From NCBI GenBank assembly GCA_035569235.1, contig DATMND010000122.1, positions 1 through 15,829 of the forward strand: a stretch of DNA of 15,829 nt, written 5' to 3'. Below the pieces are notes generated by a model. That model had not been told where the DNA came from. It saw only the letters and a list, made by a program, of their open reading frames with translations, and made no database searches. Below are positions 1-6,669 of the stretch, piece after piece (position 1 is the stretch's first letter; each line of letters begins with the position of its first letter). This stretch comes from JAMXLO01 sp035569235 (GTDB taxonomy: Bacteria > Pseudomonadota > Alphaproteobacteria > Acetobacterales > Acetobacteraceae). The translations under genes and the position numbers were made by a program.

Positions 1-911
1 GGCGTGATCTCGACCTGCCGAACCTCCTCGGCCACACTTTGCTGCTCGTCCGGCGCACCGCAGAGCAAGACCAGCGACCAGAACAGCGTCACGGCGGTGG
101 TCTCGTGTCCGGCCAGGATCATCGTCGCGATCTGGTCGCGCAATTGGGCCTGCGAGAACCCCTCGCCTGATTCCGGGTCGCGTGCGGCGAGCAGCAGATC
201 GAACAGGTCGCGCGGGGCGTCAGCGAGCGGCGCGGCCTGACGCGGCCGCATGATCTCCTCGATCAGGCCCATCCACGCTCGCTGGAACCGCCGGCGGCCA
301 AGATCGCGCAACGTCGGGATCGACGGCGGCAGCACCATGTCAAGCATATGCGGATGCGCGTAGCGCCGACCGTACTCGGTTATCCGCCGCCGCATCGCGG
401 CACCGTATTGCAGCATCTCCATGGAGAACATCGAGCGTCCCGCGATTTCGAGCGCCAGGTACTGCATGGCCGCGAGCAGATTGACCGGCTCACCGGCCTG
501 TGCCGCTAGGGTGGCGAGCGCCTCCTGCGTGCAGGTCACGATGTGCCGCGCCAGCATCGGCATGCTCCGCGGCGCAAGGGCTGGCGCGATGGTACGCCGC
601 TGGAGGCGCCAGTCCTCGCCTTCGCTCAGCAGCAGGCCCATCCCGGTGATCGGGCGCAGAATACGGATCGAGGCCGGCGATCGGCGGTAGTTCCCCGGAT
701 TATCGACCAGCACGCGGTGGATCGCGTCCGGCGCGTTGAGCAGCATGTTGCTGCGGCCGAGGACCCGACGGACCAACACGTCCTCCTGGTAGGCCGCCTC
801 GGTCCACATCGTCAGCGCATTGGTGCGAATGGCGCGCAGGAAGCGGAGGAACGGCAGTTCGGCCGTCGGGATCGGCGGGTGCGGCGGGGCGATGGCGGTT
901 TCGATTGTCAC
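1..911 (-). CDS. Cytochrome P450, N-terminal ~303 residues (cut by left window edge)
   Basis: Heme-thiolate monooxygenase that would oxidise an unknown small substrate using electrons from a ferredoxin or other reductase; no membrane anchor or signal is visible, so probably cytosolic. The reading frame is open from a GTG at 911 to the window edge. A GGAG-type ribosome site sits about 7 bases upstream of that GTG. The helix C WxxxR motif is at W101 to R105 and the I-helix oxygen-activation motif AGHETT is at residues 267-272; both are diagnostic of P450s. The ExxR motif and the heme-ligand Cys loop should lie in the missing C-terminal third (family length is about 400-460), so catalytic competence cannot be judged here. 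No redox partner gene is next to it on this side. The neighbour at 1035 is divergent, so the roughly 120-base gap probably holds promoters for both. Family assignment is firm; the substrate is unknown. Confidence 0.93.
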   Translation of the reverse strand, partial: MTIETAIAPPHPPIPTAELPFLRFLRAIRTNALTMWTEAAYQEDVLVRRVLGRSNMLLNAPDAIHRVLVDNPGNYRRSPASIRILRPITGMGLLLSEGEDWRLQRRTIAPALAPRSMPMLARHIVTCTQEALATLAAQAGEPVNLLAAMQYLALEIAGRSMFSMEMLQYGAAMRRRITEYGRRYAHPHMLDMVLPPSIPTLRDLGRRRFQRAWMGLIEEIMRPRQAAPLADAPRDLFDLLLAARDPESGEGFSQAQLRDQIATMILAGHETTAVTLFWSLVLLCGAPDEQQSVAEEVRQVEIT

Positions 912-1034
912 GGGGGCTCTCCGTTGACGAGTCTAGACAGGCTTGGTGCCTCGGCCAAAGCGCTGGTTATCGGTGACAACGATTTCTTAGGACGCGCGTG
1001 TTTCCCTGCGACTGGACCAGACAGGGGGGCGGCC

Positions 1035-1334
1035 GTGACCGACAGCCGGTTGATCAATCGCAATGTCGTCGCCGAGCGTGGCAGAACCAGCATGCGCATG
1101 GAGCCGGAACTATGGGATGCGCTCCTGGAGATCTGCCAGCGTGAGCGTCGCGACATGAGCCAACTCGTCCGCGTCATCGAGGAGATCGGCCACAGCGGCG
1201 GCCGCACCAGCGCGGTGCGGGTCTATGTGCTGGAATACTTCCGTGCCGCCGCAAGCGAGGCGGGGCACGAGGCGGCAGGCCATGGTTTGCTCGACCGCAC
1301 CAACCTCGCCGGCTATCCTCGACGGGCTGCCTAG
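1035..1334 (+). CDS. Ribbon-helix-helix domain protein (RHH_4 type)
   Basis: A 99-residue protein matching the short alphaproteobacterial RHH_4 family, thought to bind DNA or act in regulation; no target is known. The pattern seen is LINRNVV near residues 6-12, then GRTSMRMEPELWDAL at about 16-30, which is the family's strand plus first helix. A second amphipathic helix and the segment TSAVRVYVLEYFR follow, then a polar, alanine-rich tail. I chose the GTG at 1035 because a G-rich site (AGGGGGG) lies just upstream and the family-typical N-terminus begins there. The same frame stays open further left to 543, but that part is antisense to the P450. The gene is divergent from the P450 and convergent with the DUF2889 gene, with stops that overlap. 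It could regulate the P450, but nothing in the sequence shows it. Confidence 0.85.
   Translation: MTDSRLINRNVVAERGRTSMRMEPELWDALLEICQRERRDMSQLVRVIEEIGHSGGRTSAVRVYVLEYFRAAASEAGHEAAGHGLLDRTNLAGYPRRAA
1331..1334. other. Shared palindromic stop CTAG of two convergent genes
   Basis: The four bases CTAG give TAG on the plus strand (1332-1334, end of the ribbon-helix-helix gene) and TAG on the minus strand (1333-1331, end of the DUF2889 gene). The two transcripts therefore overlap and have no room for a terminator between them, so each 3' end must run antisense into the other gene. Confidence 0.85.
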
Positions 1335-1975
1335 CCGGGGGTCGCGTCCGCCTCGGTGCGCCCGTCTTTCGCGCCGGGGCCGGTATAGAGATGCGGCCAA
1401 CGCCGCTGCACCACCGGGCTGTCCGAGCCGTAGGCGATGCAGGTGTTCAGGATCGCCGGCGGGCCGCCCATCCTGTTGGTGATCCTCAGGTCGAGCCTGT
1501 CGCTGCCCGGCTTGTCGACTTCCCCAGCCGCCAGAGCCTCGCGGCGTGCCCGCGCCGGATCGATCGTCTGGTAGGCGGTGGTCGCCATCTGCTGCAGCAA
1601 TTCGCGCAGATGGGTGCAGCCCATCGTGCCGCCGATGCGCTTCGCCGCCTCCCGGAGAAAGCCAGGCCTGATGCGTAGCCCCGCGAGACGGGAGAAATTG
1701 GGGGCCGCGGCAGGGCATACTGTGTAGGGCGTGTAGTCGCTCGCCGCCTCACAGGCGACGATGTGCCTCTCCTCGTCCACCGTCAGGCGCAGCCACATGC
1801 CGTGAATCGGCTCGCCGGCCTCGATGTAGCCGCGGTCGTGGCTGGCCGAGCCGTAACTTTTGCTGTCGGTGAGTTGCGCCTCGATATCGTAGAGCCCGTC
1901 CGCACGGCGATAGCCGCGCAGCACGATGTCCCGCGAATGCAGTAGCTCGCGTTCCTGGGGCTGGCTCAGCGGCAT
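1331..1975 (-). CDS. DUF2889 domain protein, function unknown
   Basis: A 214-residue soluble protein of the DUF2889 family, whose role is not established. Recognisable family blocks are the opening MPLSQPQERELLHSRDIV, a GYRRADGLYDIEA segment at about residues 21-33, EAGEPIHGMWLRLT at 52-65, CPAAAPNF near 87-94 and the highly typical GCTHLRELL at 119-127. The start is well supported: AGGAG lies 7 bases upstream of the ATG at 1975. The last 30 or so residues are Gly-, Arg- and Asp-rich and look disordered. The stop codon overlaps the stop of the convergent ribbon-helix-helix gene. Upstream is a 314-base gap shared with the divergent gene that starts at 2290. DUF2889 genes can sit near aromatic or fatty-acid degradation genes in other proteobacteria (recalled, not checked); the P450 nearby would fit loosely, but no function can be assigned. 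Confidence 0.85.
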   Translation of the reverse strand: MPLSQPQERELLHSRDIVLRGYRRADGLYDIEAQLTDSKSYGSASHDRGYIEAGEPIHGMWLRLTVDEERHIVACEAASDYTPYTVCPAAAPNFSRLAGLRIRPGFLREAAKRIGGTMGCTHLRELLQQMATTAYQTIDPARARREALAAGEVDKPGSDRLDLRITNRMGGPPAILNTCIAYGSDSPVVQRRWPHLYTGPGAKDGRTEADATPG

Positions 1976-2289
1976 CGAGGGACTCCTTTATTTTGTGCGG
2001 CGCAACATGGTGAATATGGGGCGAGAGCAGGTCCCGGCAAACCCCGGATCGCGCGCATTTTCCGAGTTCTCCGAGCGGCGCGACGGTCCCACGAGGACAA
2101 CTGTCACAGTTCCCTGATTGCCGCGGGGAACAGACGTGGTTAACCTGATGCGCGGCTATGACCTTCATCTGCGGAAGGCCTTACCCCCCGCTCCGAAGTC
2201 CGGTGTGGCGGAAATGTCGAGTAGGTCTCTCAACCGAGTCGCCGCTTGCCTTGCGAGCCGGCGTCGTGGACGCATCGAGGAGTGGCGCG
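1976..2289. other. Intergenic gap between DUF2889 and the sensor-protease fusion
   Basis: The 314 bases lie between two divergent genes, so promoters for both are expected. I can only point to the two ribosome sites at its ends: AGGAG for the left gene (minus strand, 1987-1983) and GAGGAG for the right gene (2277-2282). The frame of the right gene stays open upstream to an ATG at 2158, but the translated extension has no recognisable domain. No convincing sigma-70 boxes, hairpin or RNA gene was seen. Confidence 0.5.
2277..2282 (+). promoter_or_regulatory. Ribosome binding site GAGGAG that decides the GTG start at 2290
   Basis: A strong Shine-Dalgarno GAGGAG ends 7 bases before an in-frame GTG at 2290. 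The upstream in-frame ATG at 2158 adds 44 residues without domain content, so the GTG is the better start. Confidence 0.7.
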
Positions 2290-3531
2290 GTGGCCTCCAT
2301 CACCGTCGGTACCGATCCGACAGATCTTGAAACCGCGGGGCCGGCCGGTGTCGAACCGAAGCTGTCGCGCGACCTGCGCGAACGGAGCACGATCTTCGAG
2401 GATGTCACCGCTGCCCAGATGGCCGAACTCAGATCGGTCAGTCTTGAACGACAATTTGCGCCGGGCGAACTCATTCTCCGCGAAGGGGTTCAGGACCACT
2501 TTGCCTATGTGCTGATCGATGGGGTTGCGCAGGTCACCAAGCACACATCGTTCGGCGTCGGCGAAATGCGGATCGCCGAGGTCCATACTGGCGACGTGCT
2601 CGGCGAGCTGCAGCTCGTTGATCCACAACCCAGTTCGGCCTCGGTCGTTGCTGTCACACAGGTAACCGCCCTGGCAATGAATCTCGACACCTTCGCCGAG
2701 TCACCCGGGCTGACTGCGATACGAGCAATTCTGCTCAGGAATGTCGGAAGGATTCTTGCCACAAAGCTGCGCGCGACCACCAGTGAGGGCGCTGACGCCA
2801 TGCAACGCGAGCTCGACGAAAGTCGGGCACGCGTGCATACGGGGCGTTTTATCGTGCTGATCTTCGCGATGCTGGCGACCTATCAGCTGGCAATCTCGGC
2901 ACTCGACCTCGTGCCGGATTCGATGCGCCCCCCGACTTCGATCCTATCATTCGTCTTTGTGATCTGGACCGTCGTCCCCGTTGTGCTTTCGTTTCAACGC
3001 AGCCCGTTTTCGCGGGAATCCTATGGATTGACGACGCGAGGCGCCGGCCGGATCACCGTTCAGGCGCTGGTCTGGACGATACCCATGCTCATTGTCGTGG
3101 TTCTCTTCAAGGTCGGGTTTCTATGGTGGGCACCTTCGATGGCGGGTCGGCCGCTGATTGATCCTACCTCGGTATTCGCCGGCCGTCCGTTCGATATCGA
3201 ATTCTATTTGTTCGCGATAACCCTGTACATGATTCACGCTCCACTACAGGAATTGGTCGCGCGCGCCGGGTTCCAGGGGGCACTGCAGAATTTCATCCCG
3301 ACGCGGCCCGGAAAGGTCAATTGGCAGGCGATCGTCATTTCCAATCTGCTGTTCGCCGCGGCGCATTCATTTATCGGCTTTTGGTTCTGCGTTGCCGCGT
3401 TCGTGCCCGGCCTGTTCTGGGGATGGATGTTCGCCAAACAGCGTTCCCTCGTTGGCGTCACTGTGTCTCATGTAGTGGTTGGTCTCTGGGCGATCTTCGT
3501 GGTCGGAATGCAGGAGATCATTGGGGGGTAG
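2290..3531 (+). CDS. Cyclic-nucleotide-binding-like domain fused to CPBP-type intramembrane protease-like domain
   Basis: A 413-residue two-domain membrane protein. Residues about 33-150 form a cNMP-binding-like beta barrel (FAPGELILREG, then GDVLGELQLVD around E106). A charged, possibly helical linker follows (about 165-185), then roughly seven hydrophobic segments from 187 to 407 resembling the CPBP (CAAX protease/bacteriocin-processing, Abi) family. In that family the signatures are EExxxR, FxxxH and a third His. Here they read Q320-E321-x3-R325, F355-x3-H359 and H394-x3-G398: the first Glu of EE is Gln and the residue four after the third His is Gly rather than Asn. In the sensor domain the phosphate-contacting Arg expected in the R-S/T-A motif is S115. 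A ligand other than cAMP/cGMP, or a ligand-free role, and weakened or absent proteolysis are possible. The gene is monocistronic, lower in GC than the flanking genes, and followed by a nested palindrome. Confidence 0.8.
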   Translation: MASITVGTDPTDLETAGPAGVEPKLSRDLRERSTIFEDVTAAQMAELRSVSLERQFAPGELILREGVQDHFAYVLIDGVAQVTKHTSFGVGEMRIAEVHTGDVLGELQLVDPQPSSASVVAVTQVTALAMNLDTFAESPGLTAIRAILLRNVGRILATKLRATTSEGADAMQRELDESRARVHTGRFIVLIFAMLATYQLAISALDLVPDSMRPPTSILSFVFVIWTVVPVVLSFQRSPFSRESYGLTTRGAGRITVQALVWTIPMLIVVVLFKVGFLWWAPSMAGRPLIDPTSVFAGRPFDIEFYLFAITLYMIHAPLQELVARAGFQGALQNFIPTRPGKVNWQAIVISNLLFAAAHSFIGFWFCVAAFVPGLFWGWMFAKQRSLVGVTVSHVVVGLWAIFVVGMQEIIGG

Positions 3532-3580
3532 TGGCTCTTCCGTGTCCGGTTGGAAGTTGCACTAAGGGTCCGTCCGTTTT

Positions 3581-3668
3581 CCCGTCATGCCGACGCAGGT
3601 CGGCATCCACGGCTTTGCCGCGCGCACATAGGATAGACGTGGATGCCGACCTCCGTCGGCATGACGGG
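3581..3668. repeat. Nested inverted repeat (REP/MITE-like), 31-base arms
   Basis: The arms at 3581-3611 and 3638-3668 are reverse complements except for one base, separated by 26 bases. Each arm contains its own smaller palindrome (ATGCCGAC/GTCGGCAT around a 4-base loop), so the element can fold as one long hairpin or as two short ones. It lies in the 154-base gap between two genes that converge (2290-3531 plus and the aroK-aroB fusion minus), where it could work as a bidirectional terminator or be a non-autonomous mobile repeat. The core resembles intergenic palindromes common in alphaproteobacterial genomes. Confidence 0.85.
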
Positions 3669-3685
3669 GAACAGCAGTAAGCACG

Positions 3686-5365
3686 CTACGCTCCGCACCC
3701 CTCGTCGCGCAGCAATTCGGTCACCGCCTCGACCGGCACATCGCCCGACGTGAACGCCAGACCGATTCCGCGCACCAGCACGAACTTCAACGCCCCGTCG
3801 CGCACCTTCTTGTCGCGCCGCATATGGTCGATCAGCGTGGCGGCGGAAAAGCGGCGGTTCAGCATGCCGAGTTCAGCCGGCATGCCCATCGCGGCGACAT
3901 GCGACACCACGCGATCTGCATCGACGGCCGAACAATGGCCGAGGCGAGCCGACAGCCGGAACGCCAAGCCAAGGCCGACCGCGACGCCCTCGCCGTGCAA
4001 CAGGCCACCGGTGTAGCCATAGTCGGCCTCGAGCGCGTGGCCGAAGGTGTGGCCGAGGTTCAGCAATGCCCGGCCATCGTTCGGCTTTTCCTCCCGCTCA
4101 TCGTCGCCAACCACCGCGGCCTTGAACGCACACGCGCGTTTGATCGCCTCCGCCTGTGCGTCGCGGTCTCCGCCGACCACCGCAGCGCCATTGGCCTCGC
4201 ACCATGCGAAGAAGGCAGCGTCACCGATCAGCCCCGCCTTGGCGATCTCGGCATAGCCGGCGCGCAACTCGCGCGGCGGCAGCGTGGCGAGCGTGGCAGT
4301 GTCCGCCAGAACCATGCGCGGCTGGTAGAACGCGCCCACAAGGTTCTTGCCGCGCGCGCTGTTGACGCCGGTCTTGCCGCCCACCGAGGAATCGACCTGT
4401 GACAGCAGCGTGGTCGGGATCTGCACGAAGGGCAGGCCCCGCAGCGTTGTGGCGGCGGCGAAGCCGGCCAGATCACCCACCACGCCACCGCCAAGCGCGA
4501 TCACCGTGGTGCGTCGCTCGACGCGCGCCTCCAGCAATTGATCGACGACACTCTGCCAGCTGTCCAGGCTCTTCGACGCCTCGCCTGGGGACACGACGAT
4601 CTGGCTGGTAGAGATCGCAGTCTCGGCCAGACCCCTCAGCAAGGTCGGCAGATGCAGCCGCGCCACGTTCTCGTCGGTCACCACCACGGCACGCTTCTGG
4701 TCGATGCGTGGAGCAAGCAGGGCACCGGCACGCGCCAGCAGGTCTTCGCCGATCACCAGATCATAGCTCGTGCTCGGCAGCACGACCGACAGCCGCCGTG
4801 GCGAGCGCCAGTCGAGCAACACGTTCAGCACGCGCGAGGTGGTCGCATCCGGGCTCTCGTCGCCGCAATCGACGATGACGTCTGACTCGGCGTAAACCTG
4901 ATGACGGGCATCCATCAGCCGTTGCAGGATCTCCGCCCGATCGCCGTCCGCGAGCAGCGGGCGGTTGTCGCGGCCGGCCACCCGGCGCAGCAAGACCGGC
5001 AGGGTACAGCGCAGCCAGACAGAGACCGCTTCCTCGCGAACCACCGCGCGGGTTTCCGGGTCCATGAACGCGCCACCGCCAAATGCGAGCACCAGCGGGT
5101 CGCCCGACAGCAGACGGCGGATGACCCGCCGCTCGCCGGCGCGGAAATCGCTCTCGCCGTAGCGTGAGAACAGCTCGGGGATCGTGCAGCCCGCGGCCAG
5201 TTCAATCTCGGCATCGGCGTCGCGGAACGGCAGGCCGAGGCGCGCGGCCAGGCGGCGCCCGATCGACGTTTTGCCGGCGCCCATCAGCCCAACCAGGACG
5301 ACGCTGCGTCCGGTGAGTGCCTCGGGCAGCGGGACGGCTTCCTTGAGCGCGGTGTTGCGTGTCAT
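3686..5365 (-). CDS. aroKB: Bifunctional shikimate kinase / 3-dehydroquinate synthase (AroK-AroB fusion)
   Basis: A 559-residue cytosolic enzyme carrying two non-consecutive steps of the shikimate pathway: ATP-dependent phosphorylation of shikimate, and NAD-dependent cyclisation of DAHP to 3-dehydroquinate. The N-terminal kinase has Walker A GLMGAGKT (26-33), the shikimate-contacting DADAEIE (49-55), FGGGAF (95-100) and the lid RDNRPLL (132-138). From about residue 190 the synthase domain follows, with GGGVVGDLAG, PTTLLSQVDSSVGGKT and zinc ligands E373, H439 and H457. All key residues are intact. The two enzymes are separate in most bacteria; the fusion is known from Acetobacteraceae. Start: ATG at 5365 is conservative but lacks a clear ribosome site. 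An in-frame GTG at 5383 has GAGGG five bases upstream and would add six residues. A longer open frame to 5539 is antisense to the miniprotein gene and unlikely. Divergent from the 5454-6494 genes. Confidence 0.95.
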   Translation of the reverse strand: MTRNTALKEAVPLPEALTGRSVVLVGLMGAGKTSIGRRLAARLGLPFRDADAEIELAAGCTIPELFSRYGESDFRAGERRVIRRLLSGDPLVLAFGGGAFMDPETRAVVREEAVSVWLRCTLPVLLRRVAGRDNRPLLADGDRAEILQRLMDARHQVYAESDVIVDCGDESPDATTSRVLNVLLDWRSPRRLSVVLPSTSYDLVIGEDLLARAGALLAPRIDQKRAVVVTDENVARLHLPTLLRGLAETAISTSQIVVSPGEASKSLDSWQSVVDQLLEARVERRTTVIALGGGVVGDLAGFAAATTLRGLPFVQIPTTLLSQVDSSVGGKTGVNSARGKNLVGAFYQPRMVLADTATLATLPPRELRAGYAEIAKAGLIGDAAFFAWCEANGAAVVGGDRDAQAEAIKRACAFKAAVVGDDEREEKPNDGRALLNLGHTFGHALEADYGYTGGLLHGEGVAVGLGLAFRLSARLGHCSAVDADRVVSHVAAMGMPAELGMLNRRFSAATLIDHMRRDKKVRDGALKFVLVRGIGLAFTSGDVPVEAVTELLRDEGCGA

Positions 5366-5453
5366 GACAGTCAAAGCTAGCACACCGGCCCTCGAACAGG
5401 CCAAGATAGCGATCAAGCGAATCCAGTGGAACCAGGAGCCGGTGAGCCAGACG

Positions 5454-5597
5454 ATGATCCGCATCTTCCTGATTGTCGTGGCCACGGGGCTGGTGCTGCT
5501 GGGTATCGCCGTGGTGTTCCTGGGTGCGTTTCCGCCCAATCCGGCACCTCAACCGGTGGAAAAGGTGCTGCCGAACGACAAGTTCCAGACGCACTGA
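5454..5597 (+). CDS. Small single-pass membrane protein, 47 residues
   Basis: A miniprotein with one hydrophobic segment at about residues 4-26 and a short polar tail whose proline-rich stretch reads FPPNPAPQPVEKVLPND. The sequence begins MIRIFLIVVATG and ends KFQTH. I recall similar short proteins with an LGAFPP...VLPND core beside xerD in Acetobacteraceae, but could not check. The helix is probably anchored in the inner membrane with the proline-rich tail on the periplasmic side (inference from the near-absence of charge at the N-terminus apart from Arg3). The ATG at 5454 is preceded by GGTGAG about 7 bases upstream; an in-frame GTG at 5442 with AGGAG only 3 bases before it is a weaker alternative. 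The gene is divergent from aroK-aroB with under 100 bases between starts. Its stop TGA is embedded in the ribosome site of xerD, so the two are probably co-translated. Function unknown. Confidence 0.7.
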   Translation: MIRIFLIVVATGLVLLGIAVVFLGAFPPNPAPQPVEKVLPNDKFQTH

Positions 5598-5600
5598 GGA
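5596..5600 (+). promoter_or_regulatory. Ribosome binding site GAGGA for xerD, overlapping the miniprotein stop
   Basis: GAGGA at 5596-5600 shares its first two bases with the TGA stop (5595-5597) of the miniprotein and ends 9 bases before a CTG codon at 5610. This geometry suggests translational coupling and supports the CTG as the start of xerD. Confidence 0.55.
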
Positions 5601-5609
5601 TTCGTCCAC

Positions 5610-6494
5610 CTGGACAGGCATATCGAGGCGTTTTTGGAAATGCTGGCGGCCGAGCGGGGGGCCGCGCGCAATACCATCCTGGCCTATAAGGCCGATCTCG
5701 ATGACTTCGCCGCCGTTGCCGCCACGAACGGGCGTGCGCCGGCCGGGTGCGATGCGCCGCTGCTGCAGTCCTACATGGCGGGTTTGCAGCGGGCCGGGCT
5801 TTCGGCGCGCACGGCGGCCCGGCGCCTGTCGTCACTGCGCCAGTTCCATCGCTTCCTGCTGCGCGAAGGCGTGCGCGCCGACGATCCGACATCGCTGCTG
5901 GATGCGCCGCGTCTGCCCACGACGCTGCCGAAATATCTCAGCGAGCGGGAAGTTGACGCACTCCTGGCCGCGGCGGGGAGCTTGCCAGGCCGTCGCGGCG
6001 CCCTGGCGAAGGCAGCCGTTGAGATCCTTTACGCCACTGGCCTGCGTGTCTCGGAGTTGCTGGCGATGCCGCGCAGTGCACTGGCTGGCGATGCTTCGGT
6101 CTTGTTGATCCGTGGCAAGGGGGGCAGGGAACGGATCGTGCCGCTGTCCGATGCGGCGAGGCAGGCAGCCGCCGCGCTGGTTGTCCTGGACAACGCGGCC
6201 AGCCGTTACCTGTTCCCGGGACGTGACAAGCGGCGCGCGCTGACCCGCCAGGCGTTCTTCCTGCTACTGAAGCGGGTGGGGCTGCAGGCGGGGCTCGATC
6301 CGGCACGCGTCTCTCCGCATGTGCTGCGCCATTCCTTCGCATCGCACATGCTGGCGCATGGCGCTGACCTGCGCAGCCTTCAGCTTTTGCTGGGGCATGC
6401 GGACATTGCGACGACGCAGATCTACACGCACGTACTCGCCGAGCGCCTGCAGCGCCTGGTCGAGGCGCACCACCCGTTGGCACGGCGGGCGTGA
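5610..6494 (+). CDS. xerD: Tyrosine recombinase XerD
   Basis: Site-specific recombinase that, with XerC and FtsK, resolves chromosome dimers at dif during division. A 294-residue protein if it starts at CTG 5610; the family is about 300. The N-terminal core-binding helical domain spans about 1-95 and the catalytic domain follows. All active-site residues are present: R146 (ATGLRVSEL), K170 (RGKGGRER), H237-x2-R240 (HVLRHSFASH), H263 (LLGHADIATT) and the nucleophile Y272 (IYTHV). The wording around HVLRHSFASHML and LGHADIATTQIYTHV fits XerD better than XerC. Start: there is no ATG or GTG in frame after the upstream stop. The conserved XerD beginning (LDRHIEAFLEMLAAERGA) needs a start at or near 5610, where CTG has a well-placed GAGGA. 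TTG at 5634 or ATG at 5640 would cut off the first helix. Core gene, intact. Confidence 0.93.
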   Translation: MDRHIEAFLEMLAAERGAARNTILAYKADLDDFAAVAATNGRAPAGCDAPLLQSYMAGLQRAGLSARTAARRLSSLRQFHRFLLREGVRADDPTSLLDAPRLPTTLPKYLSEREVDALLAAAGSLPGRRGALAKAAVEILYATGLRVSELLAMPRSALAGDASVLLIRGKGGRERIVPLSDAARQAAAALVVLDNAASRYLFPGRDKRRALTRQAFFLLLKRVGLQAGLDPARVSPHVLRHSFASHMLAHGADLRSLQLLLGHADIATTQIYTHVLAERLQRLVEAHHPLARRA

Positions 6495-6669
6495 TCACGG
6501 GCCGGCGCGCGTGTCGGTTTTATCGGAGGACGGGCGAGAATTCGAGCCGGATCGCGTCCGCGACCGGACGCGTGCTGCGCCTCTCCAGCACGCGGCCGGC
6601 GTTCTCCCGGTGGTGGTGTTCGGCTGACCGATCTAATTTGGCTGCTAACCGCACGAACTCGAGGCTTCA
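6495..6669. other. Intergenic gap after xerD
   Basis: The 175 bases have no recognisable gene. They contain a short G+C-rich inverted repeat (6553-6572), then the sequence shifts to lower GC toward the acetyltransferase, whose GAGG ribosome site is at 6661-6664. I recall accA often following xerD in this order of bacteria; nothing resembling accA is present here. Confidence 0.5.
6553..6572 (+). terminator. Possible hairpin terminator downstream of xerD
   Basis: Seven-base perfect stem (CGCGTCC at 6553-6559, GGACGCG at 6566-6572) with a six-base loop, 58 bases after the xerD stop. There is no U-run after it, so it is at best a weak or Rho-assisted terminator. Confidence 0.3.

Noticed and set aside
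543..1034. Long plus-strand open frame continuing upstream of the ribbon-helix-helix gene
   Set aside because: This part is antisense to the P450, has low-complexity Arg/Gly-rich translation and no family match; the recognisable protein begins at 1035 beside a ribosome site.
1749..2168. 139-residue minus-strand open frame overlapping the DUF2889 start
   Set aside because: Different frame from the well-supported DUF2889 gene, with no ribosome site or domain.
5366..5539. N-terminal extension of the AroK-AroB frame by 58 residues
   Set aside because: It lies antisense to the miniprotein gene, and shikimate kinases begin close to the Walker A motif.
5595..5597. TGA between the miniprotein and xerD, both in the same frame, as a recoded (selenocysteine or read-through) codon
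   Set aside because: No recoding hairpin was seen, each product is complete by itself, and the TGA overlaps a ribosome site for xerD, which explains its position.
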